Assembly: GCF_022605165.1 (NCBI RefSeq)
Contig: NC_063070.1
Location: 2,170,001 to 2,234,000 of the forward strand
From: Purpureocillium takamizusanense
Taxonomy: Eukaryota > Ascomycota > Sordariomycetes > Hypocreales > Ophiocordycipitaceae
Length of the DNA: 64,000 bases
Direction of reading: 5' to 3'
The notes beneath the pieces were generated by a model, which searched no databases, was not told the origin of the DNA, and was given only the letters and a program-made list of their open reading frames with translations. Below, one piece after another: positions 44,456-56,800 of this stretch. Every line of letters starts with the position of its first letter. The first letter of the stretch is position 1. A program made the position numbers and the translations under genes.

Positions 44456-47323
44456 ATGGAGGGCATTGGGGCCGCCGCCGCCGCGGGGTTGTGGCGTGAC
44501 GGGGTGGTGATGGGGGCGGGCGGCCCGCTCATGGAGCAGCAGCAGCAGCAGCGTCACCAACAGCAGCACCAGGAAGGCCCTCCTGAGAACGAGACAGCAA
44601 CATCAGCAGTACGCCCGCTCGTCGGCAGGATTCACGGCGGCCATAGGCGAGCGCCGTCATCGTCGTCCTCGTCGTCGAGGCTAGACCCCAGCATCCCGGG
44701 GGAATTGATGGCCGACGAACTGAACGGCAACCCCAACAGCGCGCTTCAAAGTCATGGGTTTGAGTTCGCAGGAGGGGTCCCAAGAGGAGGAGGAGCGGCG
44801 GCGACAATGGTAACAGGGGGGTTTCCGGGAGGAGGCGGCGGCATCAGCACCGAGGAGCTGCTGGACATGCAGCGTGTTTTGACTGGGGGAGGCGGCGTTG
44901 GAGGAGGAGCCGCCGCCGCCGCCGCCGCCATCAGCGGCCCGCCACTCCGGCCCGGCGAGCAGCAGCAGTTGTACCACCAAGACCACCACCACCAGCGGTA
45001 TCGGCAGGAGCAACTGGAATTGCACAGGCTCCGTCAGCAGCCGGAGCAGCAGCAGGAGCAGGAGCAGCCAGGGCAGCGAGACCCTCCTCGCCTGTACCAG
45101 CGACATCACAACCGCCATCACCACTACCACCAACACCACCACCGGCGATCGCGTGATCGCGACTTTGGCGGCATCGTCAAGCAGGCGCACCGGCCGCCGC
45201 AGCCGCAGCCGCCGCCACAGCGTTCACGCTGCTCCTCACCTGCCACCGTCGCCGCCGCGCCTGCTGCGTCTGCTGCTGCATCTCCTGTCGTCGCCTCCGT
45301 CAGCACCCCCCTGAATACTGCTACTGGTAATACCAGCGGCATCCGCAGAGCCGCCTCGTCGCCGCCCACCTCCTCGTCGCCGCCGCCCTCGGCCACGAGA
45401 AGGCTCGCCGATGGGAGTGCCAGCAGTGCGAGTACCGCCACCACCTCCACCGGCCGGAGCAGTAGAAGCGGCAGCGGCGCCAGCACCAGTACCAACAGCG
45501 ACGGCACTGGCATGGCGACGACAATGACGACGACGACGACACCGGACAGCGGCAACGTCCTCTCCCTTTGGGGTCCCGACCCCGTGCCCCTACCGCTGCG
45601 CTTCGCCCGCATCAAGCGCGCCCTCATTGCCGGCCACGAGGCCGCCATCGAGGCCTCGTGGGCGCGCCTGCTCGTCGCCCTGCGCCACGAGGTCGAGCAC
45701 ATCGAGTGCCTCGGCGCCCATCTCGTCCCCTCGGTCGAGTTCGCCGACCTGGCCGACCCGGCTCAGACCGCTCGCTTTGGCCGCGACCTGCGCCGCTACG
45801 GCGTCGGCGTTGTCCGCAAGGTCTTGCCGCGCGATGTCGCCGACGATGCCGTCCGCGACACGGTCCACTACCTGGAAGCCCGCCGCCCGAGGCCGCGACA
45901 GCAGCAGCAGCAGCAACGGGACAAGGACAAAGAGGCACCGGCGACCAACGCTCCGGCCCCGGGGCCGACACCCGCAGCATCATCGTCTGCACACAGCAGC
46001 TTCCGCGCCCCCAGACAGGACCCGACGTGCTTCGACTGCTTCTGGACGCCAGCCCAAGTCCGCGCGAGGGCGCATCCAAACGTGCGCCGCGCTCAGCGCT
46101 TCATGATGGGCCTCTGGGAGCCCGACGCCCGGGAGCGCATCGCGCCCCATTTGCCTATCACCTACGCTGACCGCATTCGTGTCCACGGAGGGGGCTTTGG
46201 CTTCGACTCGGACGCCGGGGGCGCAGGCACGCCTCCTGCCGCCCCGTCGGATCCCGTCACCGCTGGTTTGGATGCTCAGTTGCAACAGCAGTCGCAATTC
46301 CTCGCACCCCAGTCGGCAGACGACTGGATAAACGCTCTTCAGTCATCTGCTGGTATCATCGCCCAGGTCGACAATGGCTCCCTCGAGCGGTGGGAGCCCG
46401 ACGGCTACGGCCGCGGCGGTGCCTACGACCACGTCTTTGCCGGCCGCTGGGAGGACCACGACCCTTGGGGCGGCGCCGCCCAGCGCGCCAACTCCACCAC
46501 GGACCTGTACAACGGCTACGGCGCCTGTACCGTCTTTCGCATGTTCCAGGGCCTGCTCGCCCTCTCCACCATCGAGCCCGGTACCCTGCGCCTGATGCCC
46601 TCGCCGCGCCTTGCCACCGCCTACTATCTCCTGCGGCCGTTCTTCGCCCCGCGCACCCCGCCGCCCGAGCTGAGGCACGGCCCGGGCTGGGAAGCATACC
46701 TCGCCCCTGGCAACTGGGAGCTGCAGCGCGAGCCAGACACCACCATTCACGGCGCCGTTCCGGGACACGCCCAGCGCGTCACGGAGCGGTGGCACCCGCA
46801 CCTGTGCCTCCGCAGCAGCCTCGTCACCCTGCCGACCCTGCAGCCGGGCGACTACATCTTTTGGCATCCGGACCTGCCATACCACATCTCGAGCAACGGC
46901 AGCGGCAGCAGACCTGGGGGAACCGGAGGAGCTGTGGCAACAGCACCAGCAGCATCAGCATCGGCGGGGCCCGCAGGGGGTGGTGCTGGCAGCGTTGCCG
47001 ACGGTACCGCCGACGACGTGCGCATGCTCGTCTACATACCCGCTGCGCCCCTCACTCAGACGGGCGCCCTGTACTTGGCCCGCCAGCGGAGGGCCTTTCA
47101 GCGCGGCCACCCGGGCCCGGATTTCGACTCGTCGGGCCGCAGCGTCGTCGCCGAGGACTATGAGCAGCGCTCGCTCGAGGACGAGATGGAGCGGGTGGGC
47201 GGCAAGGAGGCGCTGCGGGGCATGGGGCTGCTGCCCTGGGAGCGGGAGGAGAGCGAGGACGGGGAGGAGGAGGAGGGCGATGGGCTCACAAGGCTGGCCA
47301 ATCTCATTCTGTTTCCAGAATAG
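44456..47323 (+). CDS. DUF1479 (YbiU/Gig2-like) family protein with long low-complexity N-terminus
   Basis: An open frame of 955 aa. From about residue 369 (SLWGPDPVPLPLRFARIKRALIAGHE) to about 930 it matches the DUF1479 family (PF07350; the E. coli member is YbiU), which has a cupin-like, 2-oxoglutarate-dioxygenase-related fold. Visible family blocks are VEFADLADP, RRYGVGVVRKVLPRDVA, DNGSLERWEPDGY, WEDHDPWGG, the lipid-rich FRMFQGLLALSTIEPGTL and PGDYIFWHPDLPYHIS, which contains a candidate metal-binding H-x-D (His804/Asp806), then LVYIPAAPLT. The biochemical role of the family is not established. Residues 1-368 are a mosaic of Gln, His, Ala, Ser and Gly runs coded by simple repeats; typical fungal members start close to the domain, so the true start may be downstream or part of the extension may be leader. 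The frame is nevertheless open without stops for 1.1 kb. It is convergent with the NRPS. Confidence 0.75.
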   Translation: MEGIGAAAAAGLWRDGVVMGAGGPLMEQQQQQRHQQQHQEGPPENETATSAVRPLVGRIHGGHRRAPSSSSSSSRLDPSIPGELMADELNGNPNSALQSHGFEFAGGVPRGGGAAATMVTGGFPGGGGGISTEELLDMQRVLTGGGGVGGGAAAAAAAISGPPLRPGEQQQLYHQDHHHQRYRQEQLELHRLRQQPEQQQEQEQPGQRDPPRLYQRHHNRHHHYHQHHHRRSRDRDFGGIVKQAHRPPQPQPPPQRSRCSSPATVAAAPAASAAASPVVASVSTPLNTATGNTSGIRRAASSPPTSSSPPPSATRRLADGSASSASTATTSTGRSSRSGSGASTSTNSDGTGMATTMTTTTTPDSGNVLSLWGPDPVPLPLRFARIKRALIAGHEAAIEASWARLLVALRHEVEHIECLGAHLVPSVEFADLADPAQTARFGRDLRRYGVGVVRKVLPRDVADDAVRDTVHYLEARRPRPRQQQQQQRDKDKEAPATNAPAPGPTPAASSSAHSSFRAPRQDPTCFDCFWTPAQVRARAHPNVRRAQRFMMGLWEPDARERIAPHLPITYADRIRVHGGGFGFDSDAGGAGTPPAAPSDPVTAGLDAQLQQQSQFLAPQSADDWINALQSSAGIIAQVDNGSLERWEPDGYGRGGAYDHVFAGRWEDHDPWGGAAQRANSTTDLYNGYGACTVFRMFQGLLALSTIEPGTLRLMPSPRLATAYYLLRPFFAPRTPPPELRHGPGWEAYLAPGNWELQREPDTTIHGAVPGHAQRVTERWHPHLCLRSSLVTLPTLQPGDYIFWHPDLPYHISSNGSGSRPGGTGGAVATAPAASASAGPAGGGAGSVADGTADDVRMLVYIPAAPLTQTGALYLARQRRAFQRGHPGPDFDSSGRSVVAEDYEQRSLEDEMERVGGKEALRGMGLLPWEREESEDGEEEEGDGLTRLANLILFPE

Positions 47324-47850
47324 GTTGACGGAATGAAAATGAACGCGGTGAATAAAGGAGCCAGCCACTGCGTTGAAACCAGAGGATCTGTCACGGCCCA
47401 TGTTGCACAGGTGAAGGAGGGAACGCGGCAAGTCGCGGCCCGGGTTGGGCAACTACTGGTGGTGACTGGTGGGAAGATGGACCATGTCACGTACGGCCAA
47501 CTCGACGCGTAGTGAACCCAAGGTAATGCGTCCAGTACACAATACTAGTAGACGGGCAGACTTGTCGAGGTCACACACTGACTGTCGTCATGACCCCTTC
47601 TCGGATTGGTGCCTAACCACCGTTAAAGGCACAAGATCATAGCTATTGATGTAGAAAACTAGGCAACTATGACATGACTGGCTATCTCGTGTTCGCTATG
47701 CCAAAAATTCAGTAAACAGGCTAAAACAAGATGAAGAACAACAAAGAGAAAACGAAGAGAGGAGCAATGCCAACATAAAACAACCGAAAAGGTAGGAGAT
47801 ATGGTCATGGAAGAGCCACAAGACGAGAGAAGAGAGCTCAAACAAAACTT
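47324..47850. other. Convergent 3' spacer between DUF1479 and NRPS genes
   Basis: No gene. The sequence is AT-richer than its surroundings (47630-47860), fitting overlapping 3' untranslated regions of two converging transcripts. Confidence 0.5.
47351..47356 (+). terminator. Polyadenylation signal of the DUF1479 gene
   Basis: AATAAA lies 28 bases after the TAG stop, the expected place for the cleavage/polyadenylation signal. Assigned by motif only. Confidence 0.45.
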
Positions 47851-50800
47851 TCAACCATCATTGGCGGCTTCACGCAGCAACGCCGCCACGCTCCCCGCCA
47901 GCTGCGTTGCCGCGTCCCCGGACAAGAGCTCCCGGGGCCCGAATACGCCAATGGCGAGCCCGCCGTTGGGCTGCAGCGCGGCTTCCACGTCGATGGACAT
48001 CTACGCGAGGGTTATATAGGTCAGCAAAGACTCTCACCGTGTTTTGTACTGGTGAGCAGTGCCGCCCGGCGATGATGGTAAAAGCAGCAGAGTGCAGAGA
48101 AAGATGAAAAGTAAATGTACCGGGAAAGAAAGAAGGGCAGGGTTAAAGATAGATGATAGGGGAAATACGTACGGGGTAGGCATCCGCCACGGCATTTCTC
48201 TGTAGCCACGGCTCGTTGAGCAGCGTGGACGAGTCGAACCTGCGTTCTGTTGTCGATATGTCTGCAGTCTCCTCGAGCGGCGTCAAGGCAACCTTTTCCA
48301 TGCAAGGTACTGGCGACAATAACGGAGCAGTCACATCGCCACCCGGCAAGCTGAGGAAATTGACAAACGAGTGCACCCGTACGCCCGTCCACTCGTATAT
48401 TTCCCAAAGGCCGACATCCGGTCGTTCAAGGCTGCTCACGGAGTGAATGTCCTCTTGCACAGCCTTTGCTACCTCCAGCAAGTCTGTCTCGGGGTTGAGG
48501 CGGACCCTAAGAGGAACGAGGTTGAGCGTGGGGAAGAGCGTAGATGGGGCGTCCGTTTCGCCGGTGCGATTCGCGAGGTATATACCAAACACCACGGATG
48601 TGACGGCGGCAGACAGCCCGGTATGAATGGACCGAGCGTATGCAGCGAGGAAAAGAGCCTGGAGACTGATGCCATGCCGTGCTGCCAAGAGCTGCAACTC
48701 TGATGTGTCTGTCATGGCCGTGTCGTCGAAAAATGCAGTGCGTGTACGGCAGTCTGTGATACTAGATACGGTGCCGGGAGGAGGAGCAACCTCCACCGCC
48801 GTATCGCGTAGATACGCCGTCCAAAACGCCTTCCTGTCATTGCGCGAGCGTTCCGTCAGGGGCAAGGCGGCAAAAGAAGCCCACGGAGCAATGTCAGGCT
48901 CCACGGCAGCTGCTTTGCCATCATCATTGAGCAGGCTAACCAGCTGCGCAACAATGGCAGGGAGGCTGACGCCATCGTATAGAGAATGATGAATAGCGAG
49001 TCTGAAAGTCATCACCCCATCGCTCTGGCCACCTTCCACAAAAATGCGAGACAGCGGCTGCGTCACACGCTTCGACTGCAAGGCGTCTGCGGACGCCACG
49101 ACTTGCATAAACGGTAGGTCCTTCGATCCGGTAGCAATGAACCTCGTTCGTAAGATGGGCGTCACGGCGACGAGTGCGTCCCACGCACGATGAAACTGGG
49201 CTCTTTCGGCCACACCGCCGATCCGATAGCAAAAGTCAGGGTAGAAGACCGACCCACCGCTCTTGCTCCAAGCTGTTAGCATGTACACTTGTAGCGGAGT
49301 CGCGGGGAGAATCCTCTCGACATCCGACATGGAGATGCCAGATTCAGAGACGAGTCTATCGACATTCAGGTCATCGGGTGGCACCCATGCTTCGTTCTTT
49401 CGGCCCACTGCACCGGCATTCTCTTCAGTAATCGTTGCCATTTTGGCCAGTTCCCTAATACTCGAAGCCGTTGCCAGATCACGCGGGCGTAGAGTAATGC
49501 CCCGTTTGCGTAGTAGAACCGACAGCTTGATCGAGCTTATGGAATCAAGGCCAAGGTGATAGATCGTAGAAGAAGGCTTAATGGACTCTTCCGGGACACC
49601 CGAAACTTGACTTAGAGTCTCGCGTATCAATAGAGACGTAGCGCTGTTGTGCTTCTCGTCAACGTTTTGATCCGTCTCTTGAGAACTGAGGGTGAATGCG
49701 TTCTCATTAATCGTGACTGGAATCATTCCACAGATGGAAACCTCATGCCCGCGGAACTGCAAAAGGTCCGCTTTCGGAGATCCACAGAAAAACTGCAGGG
49801 CACTATCGAGGTCCTCTATCAGGTCATGTGCGTCCCCTTCGGTAAAGAACTTGCTTTGACATGCAGTTCGCCAGCAGAGTCGTCCAGTGATTGCCTCAGC
49901 TTCGATACACACCGGATAGTCCACTGCAGAAGCGCCGTCAACAGATTTGAGTAGCTTCGGCTCGGACGGATCCTGCTCGGGAGCCTTCTGCAGGAGGAAC
50001 AGGGAGTTGAACATCTCTGTGGCAGTGACCTTGGCCGCGGCCTGGGCCTTTCGCAGAGGAAAGGTTTGGTAGTCACGTATGTCGGTCATTGATTCCTCAA
50101 CGTACTTGAGAAAGTCTGTCACTGACCCATGTAGCAGGCATCTCATTGCAACCGTGTTCATCGTCGGGAACAACAGGTCCTCGGCACCGTCAAAGTCCCG
50201 GCCGGATAGGACCAACCCAAAAACAACGTCCAGTGATCGGGTCCTGTGGGCAAGGACGGTGGCCCAACAGGCAAAGCAGACGACCTGCAGGCTGAGCGAA
50301 TTTTTCTTACAAAATGCTGTAACCTCAGACAACAGCACGCGGGAAATAGTCTCCACCCGGTGCAGCTTGGGAGATGCAATTGCCATTGCTTGAGCTTGGC
50401 CGTCGAGAACGGTGGGGACGACGCCGTCGAGGTACGTTGACCAGAACGCGCGCCCTCGAGAGCTTTGAGACGTACTGGACTTGGAGAGAAACAAGTCTGG
50501 CGAGGGTCGGAGTGTAGGCGTGCCCTCATATGCAGCCTGGAGGTCTTGGTAGAGTAGACCTAAAGACCACCCGTCGTAGAGCGCGTGTGCAAGGGACAGC
50601 ACGACGAAACGGTCCTTGCCAACGGTCGCGAAAGTAATCTGCAGCAGATTCGACAGCAGCCCGCTCTCGGCTGCTCGTTTCGTTGCCGCCTTCTTCACCG
50701 CCTCAATCTCAGATAGCTCGGAGAGATCCTCGAACGCGACGCGCGCGGCTCCTTTGCGGAACACGACTTGGCAAAACGCCACGTCCAGCGACGTGTCGTC

Positions 50801-53800
50801 GACTTGGATGAAGCCTGTCCGAAGTACTGGCGACTGTGCTATGACTTGTTCCCAGGCCGCTCGAAGCCGGCCCATGTCGACGCCGTCAGCAACCTCCAAG
50901 ACATCGTGGTTGAAGTACCACTCGAAGTCCGATTCCAGCATGCCCGCAAGCATGGATTCTTGAAGCGCCGTCGATGGCAGAATGCACTCGACATCGTCCA
51001 TGTCTATGTTGGCCTGCTCTACTTGCATGCGTAGTTTTGGCGCAATGTCTTGAAGAATGGCGTCAACCGCTGGCCTAGGGGCGCCATTGTCAAGTGGAAG
51101 GTCTGAAACAATGCGCGAAATGGTCTGCTTTTTCATGAGCCAGGAAGCCGATATTTGTGTTACGCCGCGCTTCAGCCTGTTAGACAGCTTGATCACGTCG
51201 ATACTGTCCAGTCCAAGCTCAAGCATTGTCGTGGAAGGACTGATCTGCTCCACCGGAACGTCTGCAAGCTTCGCCATCTCTCGCTGTATGAGGCGGGCCT
51301 GATCTGACCACTGGAACTCTTCTTCGGGATGAGTTACACCAGAGGCGACCTGGGCCTCTAAGTGAGGAACATCGCAACTTGCAGCCTCGACTGAATCTGG
51401 AGCGACAAACTCGTCCTCTTGAGCCTTCGCTGCGGCAGCCTCCATACGGATGAGTAGGTCCTCCAGAACCGCATCGTCCGCAACCTGGCTTTGCGCCACC
51501 AGTGTGCATTGCATCGCGCCACCAACAGTACGCGTCACCTCCATGGCCAGCGGATAATCTGCCTGATCTACGCTGTTCGCAATCGTCCACGGCGCTGCCA
51601 CGTTGTGGAGAGTCGGCTGCTCGATCTGGAACGCAAACAGGTTGTCAAAAAGCGCCTGCCCGCCAGAACACCACTTCTGCACGCTCTTGAGTGGGACATG
51701 TGGGAAGTCGAGGACTGACGTGTTGAACTCATGAGCGTGCTGAATTAATGCTGCCCAGGTCTGGCCTGTCAACGTCTTGTTGAAGAACGGGACGGTGTTG
51801 AACAAGGGACCAATAGTTCGCTCTGCGCCTGGAAGATCGATCGTGCGACCAGAGACAATGACTCCAACTGTGAGCTTATCCCCAAGGTAATCTTGCAGCA
51901 CGGAAACCCAGAGCGATAAAACAACAGTTTGCAATGTGACGTTGTGGCGGGCCCGCAGTTGCTCAAACTGGGCGAGGGAGATCGTTCGTGTTGCGATGAT
52001 GGGAGGCCGTGCTTCGACGGGCGGCGATTCTGTGGTGACCGGTGCCCAGGACCAACCGCTCAGGTGCTCGACCCAAAATTGCTCAGAGTGATCATACTTG
52101 CCCAATGGGCCGTAAGACAGGGCTTCAATGAACGATGGACCTGGCTGACCCGGCCTATCACGATACAGAGCCGAGGCTTGTTGGTTCATGAGGTCAAAGC
52201 TGTTCCCATCGTACAGTGCATGGAAGAGATGGAGCACAACCTTGTGGGAGCCCGCCTCGACAATGTGGGTGAAATGCATTGGCTGGAGGATCTGATCGCG
52301 GTTGCGAGCGATCCAGCTCTGGCGTGCGGTCTGAATGATATCTCCAACCTCCTCCGTCTCCACGATGCGGCTCTCCCATGAGATGCCAGACTTCTTCATC
52401 GCGGCTTGAATGTAGCCATTGGATGTCTCTATAAACACAGTCCGCAGGATAGCATTGGCATTAACCAGTCGCTCCCAGGCTTCCCGAACGCGTGGAATTG
52501 ACGTGGATTCGTCGACCGTCAACACAAATGAGTTAAAGTATGCGCTGCCACTTTCGTCGGTCAAAGCTTTGGAGATGATTCCCTGTTGTAGCGGCGAGCA
52601 CGGCGCTATGTACTCGATGTCCTCGGCCGTTACGTCCAGTTCGCGGCATACAAGAGGGCGATACCGGTGGTTGCAAGCTTGGATCGCTTGCTTGGCCGCC
52701 CTGATGGCACCTGATTCCACACTTGCAGATTGTTTCTTTGACAGAGCCTTGACTAGGTCAGCAACGACAGGGCTTCGTAGGAGGACGATAGGCGAGGCGC
52801 CGGGGAAGCCCTCGGATTTGAGCTGTGTCGACAGCTGAAGGGCAGATATCGAGTCAACGCCAAGGTCAAAGATGCTCGTCGATGCACAGATGCTGTCCTT
52901 GGAGACGTTGCTGAAATTTCCAAGGGCTTGTGACAGCCTCCCCAGGACCTTCTGATCCACTTGACCATGGGAGGAGGCCATTGCCGCAGCCGAGAATTGA
53001 ATGAGGTCTTCTTGCGACAAGCTCGCGAAGACGGTCTTCAACGCCTTTGCTTCGACCTTGTTGTTGGGCGACAGCGGAATGTACGGCAATCGCAAAAAAT
53101 ATGTCGGGACCATGTACCCTGGAAGTCGTTCGATACAGGCCTCCCGAGCCTTGCTAGCAACGCCGTCTGGGTCAGGAAGCACAGCGAGATTTGCCGTAGC
53201 AGGCTCCGCGTCTCCCACCACAAACGAGACCAGCACATCTTTGCCACCCGATTCCTGTCGCACAACAATTGTCGCTACATCCTTGACTTCGGGCGCTCCA
53301 GTGCGAATGGCGTGATTGATTTCGCCAATTTCAAGACGCTGGCCACGCAGCTTGACTTGATCGTCTGCCCGGCCGAGGAAGTCAAAGCATCCGTCATGAA
53401 GGATGCGAACCAAATCACCTGTGCGGTAGATCCGTTCGCCCCCAAAGCCCGACAATGTAGGAAAGCGTTCCGCGGTCAGGTCCGGTCGATGCAGATAGCC
53501 TTTCCCAACCAGCTTGCCTGAAACACACAACTCCCCCACACCACCTCGGAGGACAGGGATCTCAGTACCCGGCTGGAAGACGTAGGACCCGACATTGAGA
53601 AACTGCCTCCCAATGTTGCTTGGGCGGCCATTGACGGGAACTCGCGGATACGTCGTCACACCAATCGTGGCCTCGGTTGGACCGTAGGCATTGTATATTA
53701 CGGCTTTGGAACCCCACGCATCGAGAATCTCTTGTTTGAGCGACTCGCCGCCGGTGATGAAGACGCCTCTGCACAAATTCGGTACGTCATCGGGGTGCGT

Positions 53801-56800
53801 CAATCTTGCCAAAGAGGGCGTAAGATCGATGTGAGTAATGCCGAGCCTATGGATAGATCCCGTCAGGTCGTCGAGGATCAGATCTCGTGGTGCTGCGACG
53901 ACCGTGATGCCCGTAGACCAGCTCCAGTACTGCTCTAGAACAGAGACGTCGAAATGAAGCGCCGCAAACTGTAGCCAGCGCGAACTTTCCTCCCAGTGCC
54001 CCTCAAAGAGGTGTTGGAACGCCATCATTGCCTGCACCGCATTCTCATGCGTGATTTCGCAGCCTTTTGGCGTGCCTGTGGTCCCCGATGTGTATAGACA
54101 GTAACACGTGTTGTTGGGCGAGATGCCGCCACCTAGTTGAGGACCCTTATCCGAGTAATTCTGCAAAGACTGTTCGTCAATCCGCACCAGCCTCGTGGTG
54201 ACATCAAAGTCCAGCATAGTGTTGCTGTCCGTCAAGAGGCAGGAGGCCCGTGAATCGCGTAGGATAAACTCTTTCCGAGCCTTGGGGGCATTGGGATCCA
54301 GCGCAACGAAAGAACAGCCAGCCTTGAGGATGCCAAGGATCGAGAAATAAGCCTCGGGGCACTTTTGAAAGTGAATCGCGATAATATCTCCAGATTGGCT
54401 GCTCTTACGAAGCAGATTCGCCAAGCGGTTGCCAATGACATTGAAGTCCAAGTAACTCCACGACTTTCTGGCAATGGTGTTGCTCTCAAACCCACTAGCA
54501 AACTCAAGGGCTACACGACTCGGGTGAAGAGAAGCGCCTTGCTCCACAAACTCATGGAGGAACGAAACTGGTGCTGTGATGTGCGGCACCGAAGCTGGGG
54601 TGACGGCGAAAAGTTCAGGGCGGATTTGGTGCAGGTGGTCCTCGGTCCCGTTCGGATCGCACAGAAGATGCTTCAATGTGGCGTCGAATTGCTGCAGAAG
54701 AATGCGTGCCTGCTCATCTGGCAGGATATTAGGCGCAAAGGTCAAGCACAGCCGGACCGAGCCGTTCTCAGCTGGCTCAATTTCAAGCGAGACAGCATAT
54801 TCTGCCATGGCATCATCCTTGACCAAGGTCCATGGTCGGCGAGCTGTCCGACCCCACGCCCTCGTCTGGTAGACCACGAGCGTGTCAAACACTGGCGAGG
54901 CAGGATGCCCAAGCCATTTCTGGACGAGACTGAGCGGCGCGTATTGGTGCTTGTGGAGCTCCACGTTGAACTGCATCATGCTGCTCAGCAGGGTATGGTT
55001 TGATTTGGTGTTCGAGGCGATAACCGGCATCGTTGTAATGCACGGTAGCGGGGCGCTTTGCATGGCGTCGGTCGTCCGTCCAGACATGGTGACCCCAAAA
55101 ACAACGGAGCTCTCTCCAAGATAGGATGCCAGCACCCGCGCCCACGACGCTTCAATAGCAGCCTGAAGAGAGATGCCAAGAGATTGTGTGGCCTCGTGAA
55201 GAAACTTTAAGTCCATACAGGACTCTCTGTCATGCGTGGCAGGACCGACTGATGTCTCCTCCCTCAACGGCGTCATGAGGGGAAACTTGTTCACAACCGC
55301 AGCCTCAGCTTGGCTTTCCCAGAATTTCTGGGCAGTGCCCTGGTCATTGAGGCTCCGAGATAGCAGCTCGGTCAAAGGCGGTTCGACCGGTGGGAAAATG
55401 CGCGTCTTTCCGATGAGATGTTCCGCGACAGCTGACAGAATCTCTTCTAGCGATGAGGCATCGTAGAGTGCGTGGTGCATAAGTATGTGCATCAAGATTT
55501 CGCCCTCGGCTGCCACCAATGCGACTCTCCATGGTGGCAGATGCTGATTTTGCAACATATTAGACCGCGACAGGTGCTTCCATCGTTCGGTATCAAAGCC
55601 CCTGATCACGGAGTCGATCATTGACGCGAGCGATCCGGGGGAATGTCGGATCATCGCATAGCTGATATCACTATGGCTCACAGGGAGGAAGCCAGTGCGC
55701 AACATCGGATGAATCTGTTCCACGGCTGTCCACGCGGCCGCTATGCTGCTCAACTCAATCGTGTTGTCGAGCTTGTAAGTCAGCATGTTGAGGTAGGTGT
55801 GACCTCTTGTCTGAATACTCGACGCCAGCATGGCGGACTGTACCGGAGTGCAGGGGAGAATCGACTCTACGGAGCCCAGATTCGGAAGCTTCTTTGTAAT
55901 CTGCGGCACCACATCGGTCGAGAACTTTTGCAGATCGAAAGAGGGCACTGAAGCTTCGGCTTGCTGGTGAGAGAGATGTGCGAGCCTCCTTGCTAACTTC
56001 TCGCAAGTTGAGCATTCGATGACGTCCGATGCAGACACCTTATATCCTGCCTGACGCAGCGCTGAGGCTATTTGTACAGCGTTGATGCTGTCCAGCCCGA
56101 CCTGAAAAATAGTGGTGCTCCGTGCCACGTTCGCCAGAGGCACTTTGGAGAGCTCAGAGATAACCTTGCGGATTTGGCTCTCCGTTTGGGTCCAATGGCC
56201 TTCGTCGACTTGTTGATGAGTGCTTTCGTCCAACTTTTCTCTCTTAGGAACCAGGTCCTTCAGACCCGACGTCAGGTGCCGCGGCGACGATTTCCTGTCC
56301 AGCGGACTGGCGTTTGGCAGTTCGAGAATGCAACGGAAAACATGCTTGAAGATGTCTGCCATCGTCGTTGCCGCATCTCCCGGTACCAAACCCATATCAT
56401 AGTGCACGTTGACGACGACGGAGTTGAGGTTTGGGCACGGAACCACTTCACAAACAAGTGGCACATCCATGTCCCCCGAGTCTTCCTCCAGTGTCCACAC
56501 TCGCTCATTCATCTCTCGCAGAGGCTGTTGAAGCAGTAGGAGCGTGTCGAACAAGCCTCGGCGTTGACAGTTTGCCAGCCTGTGTACATGTCGCAGTGAT
56601 GTGAACTGATAACGAATCATCTCAGTATTCAGACTCTGGAAGAATCTCACGATGTCGATGTTCTGGGCGCTGCGTGACATATCCTTGCGCATTGGAACGG
56701 TGTTGAAGCATGGAGCAACGAGACGTTCGAGACCCTCAAGATCCAGCATTCGACCGCTCACAACGTTTCCGAAGGCAACGTCTGGGGTATCGCACGCAAT

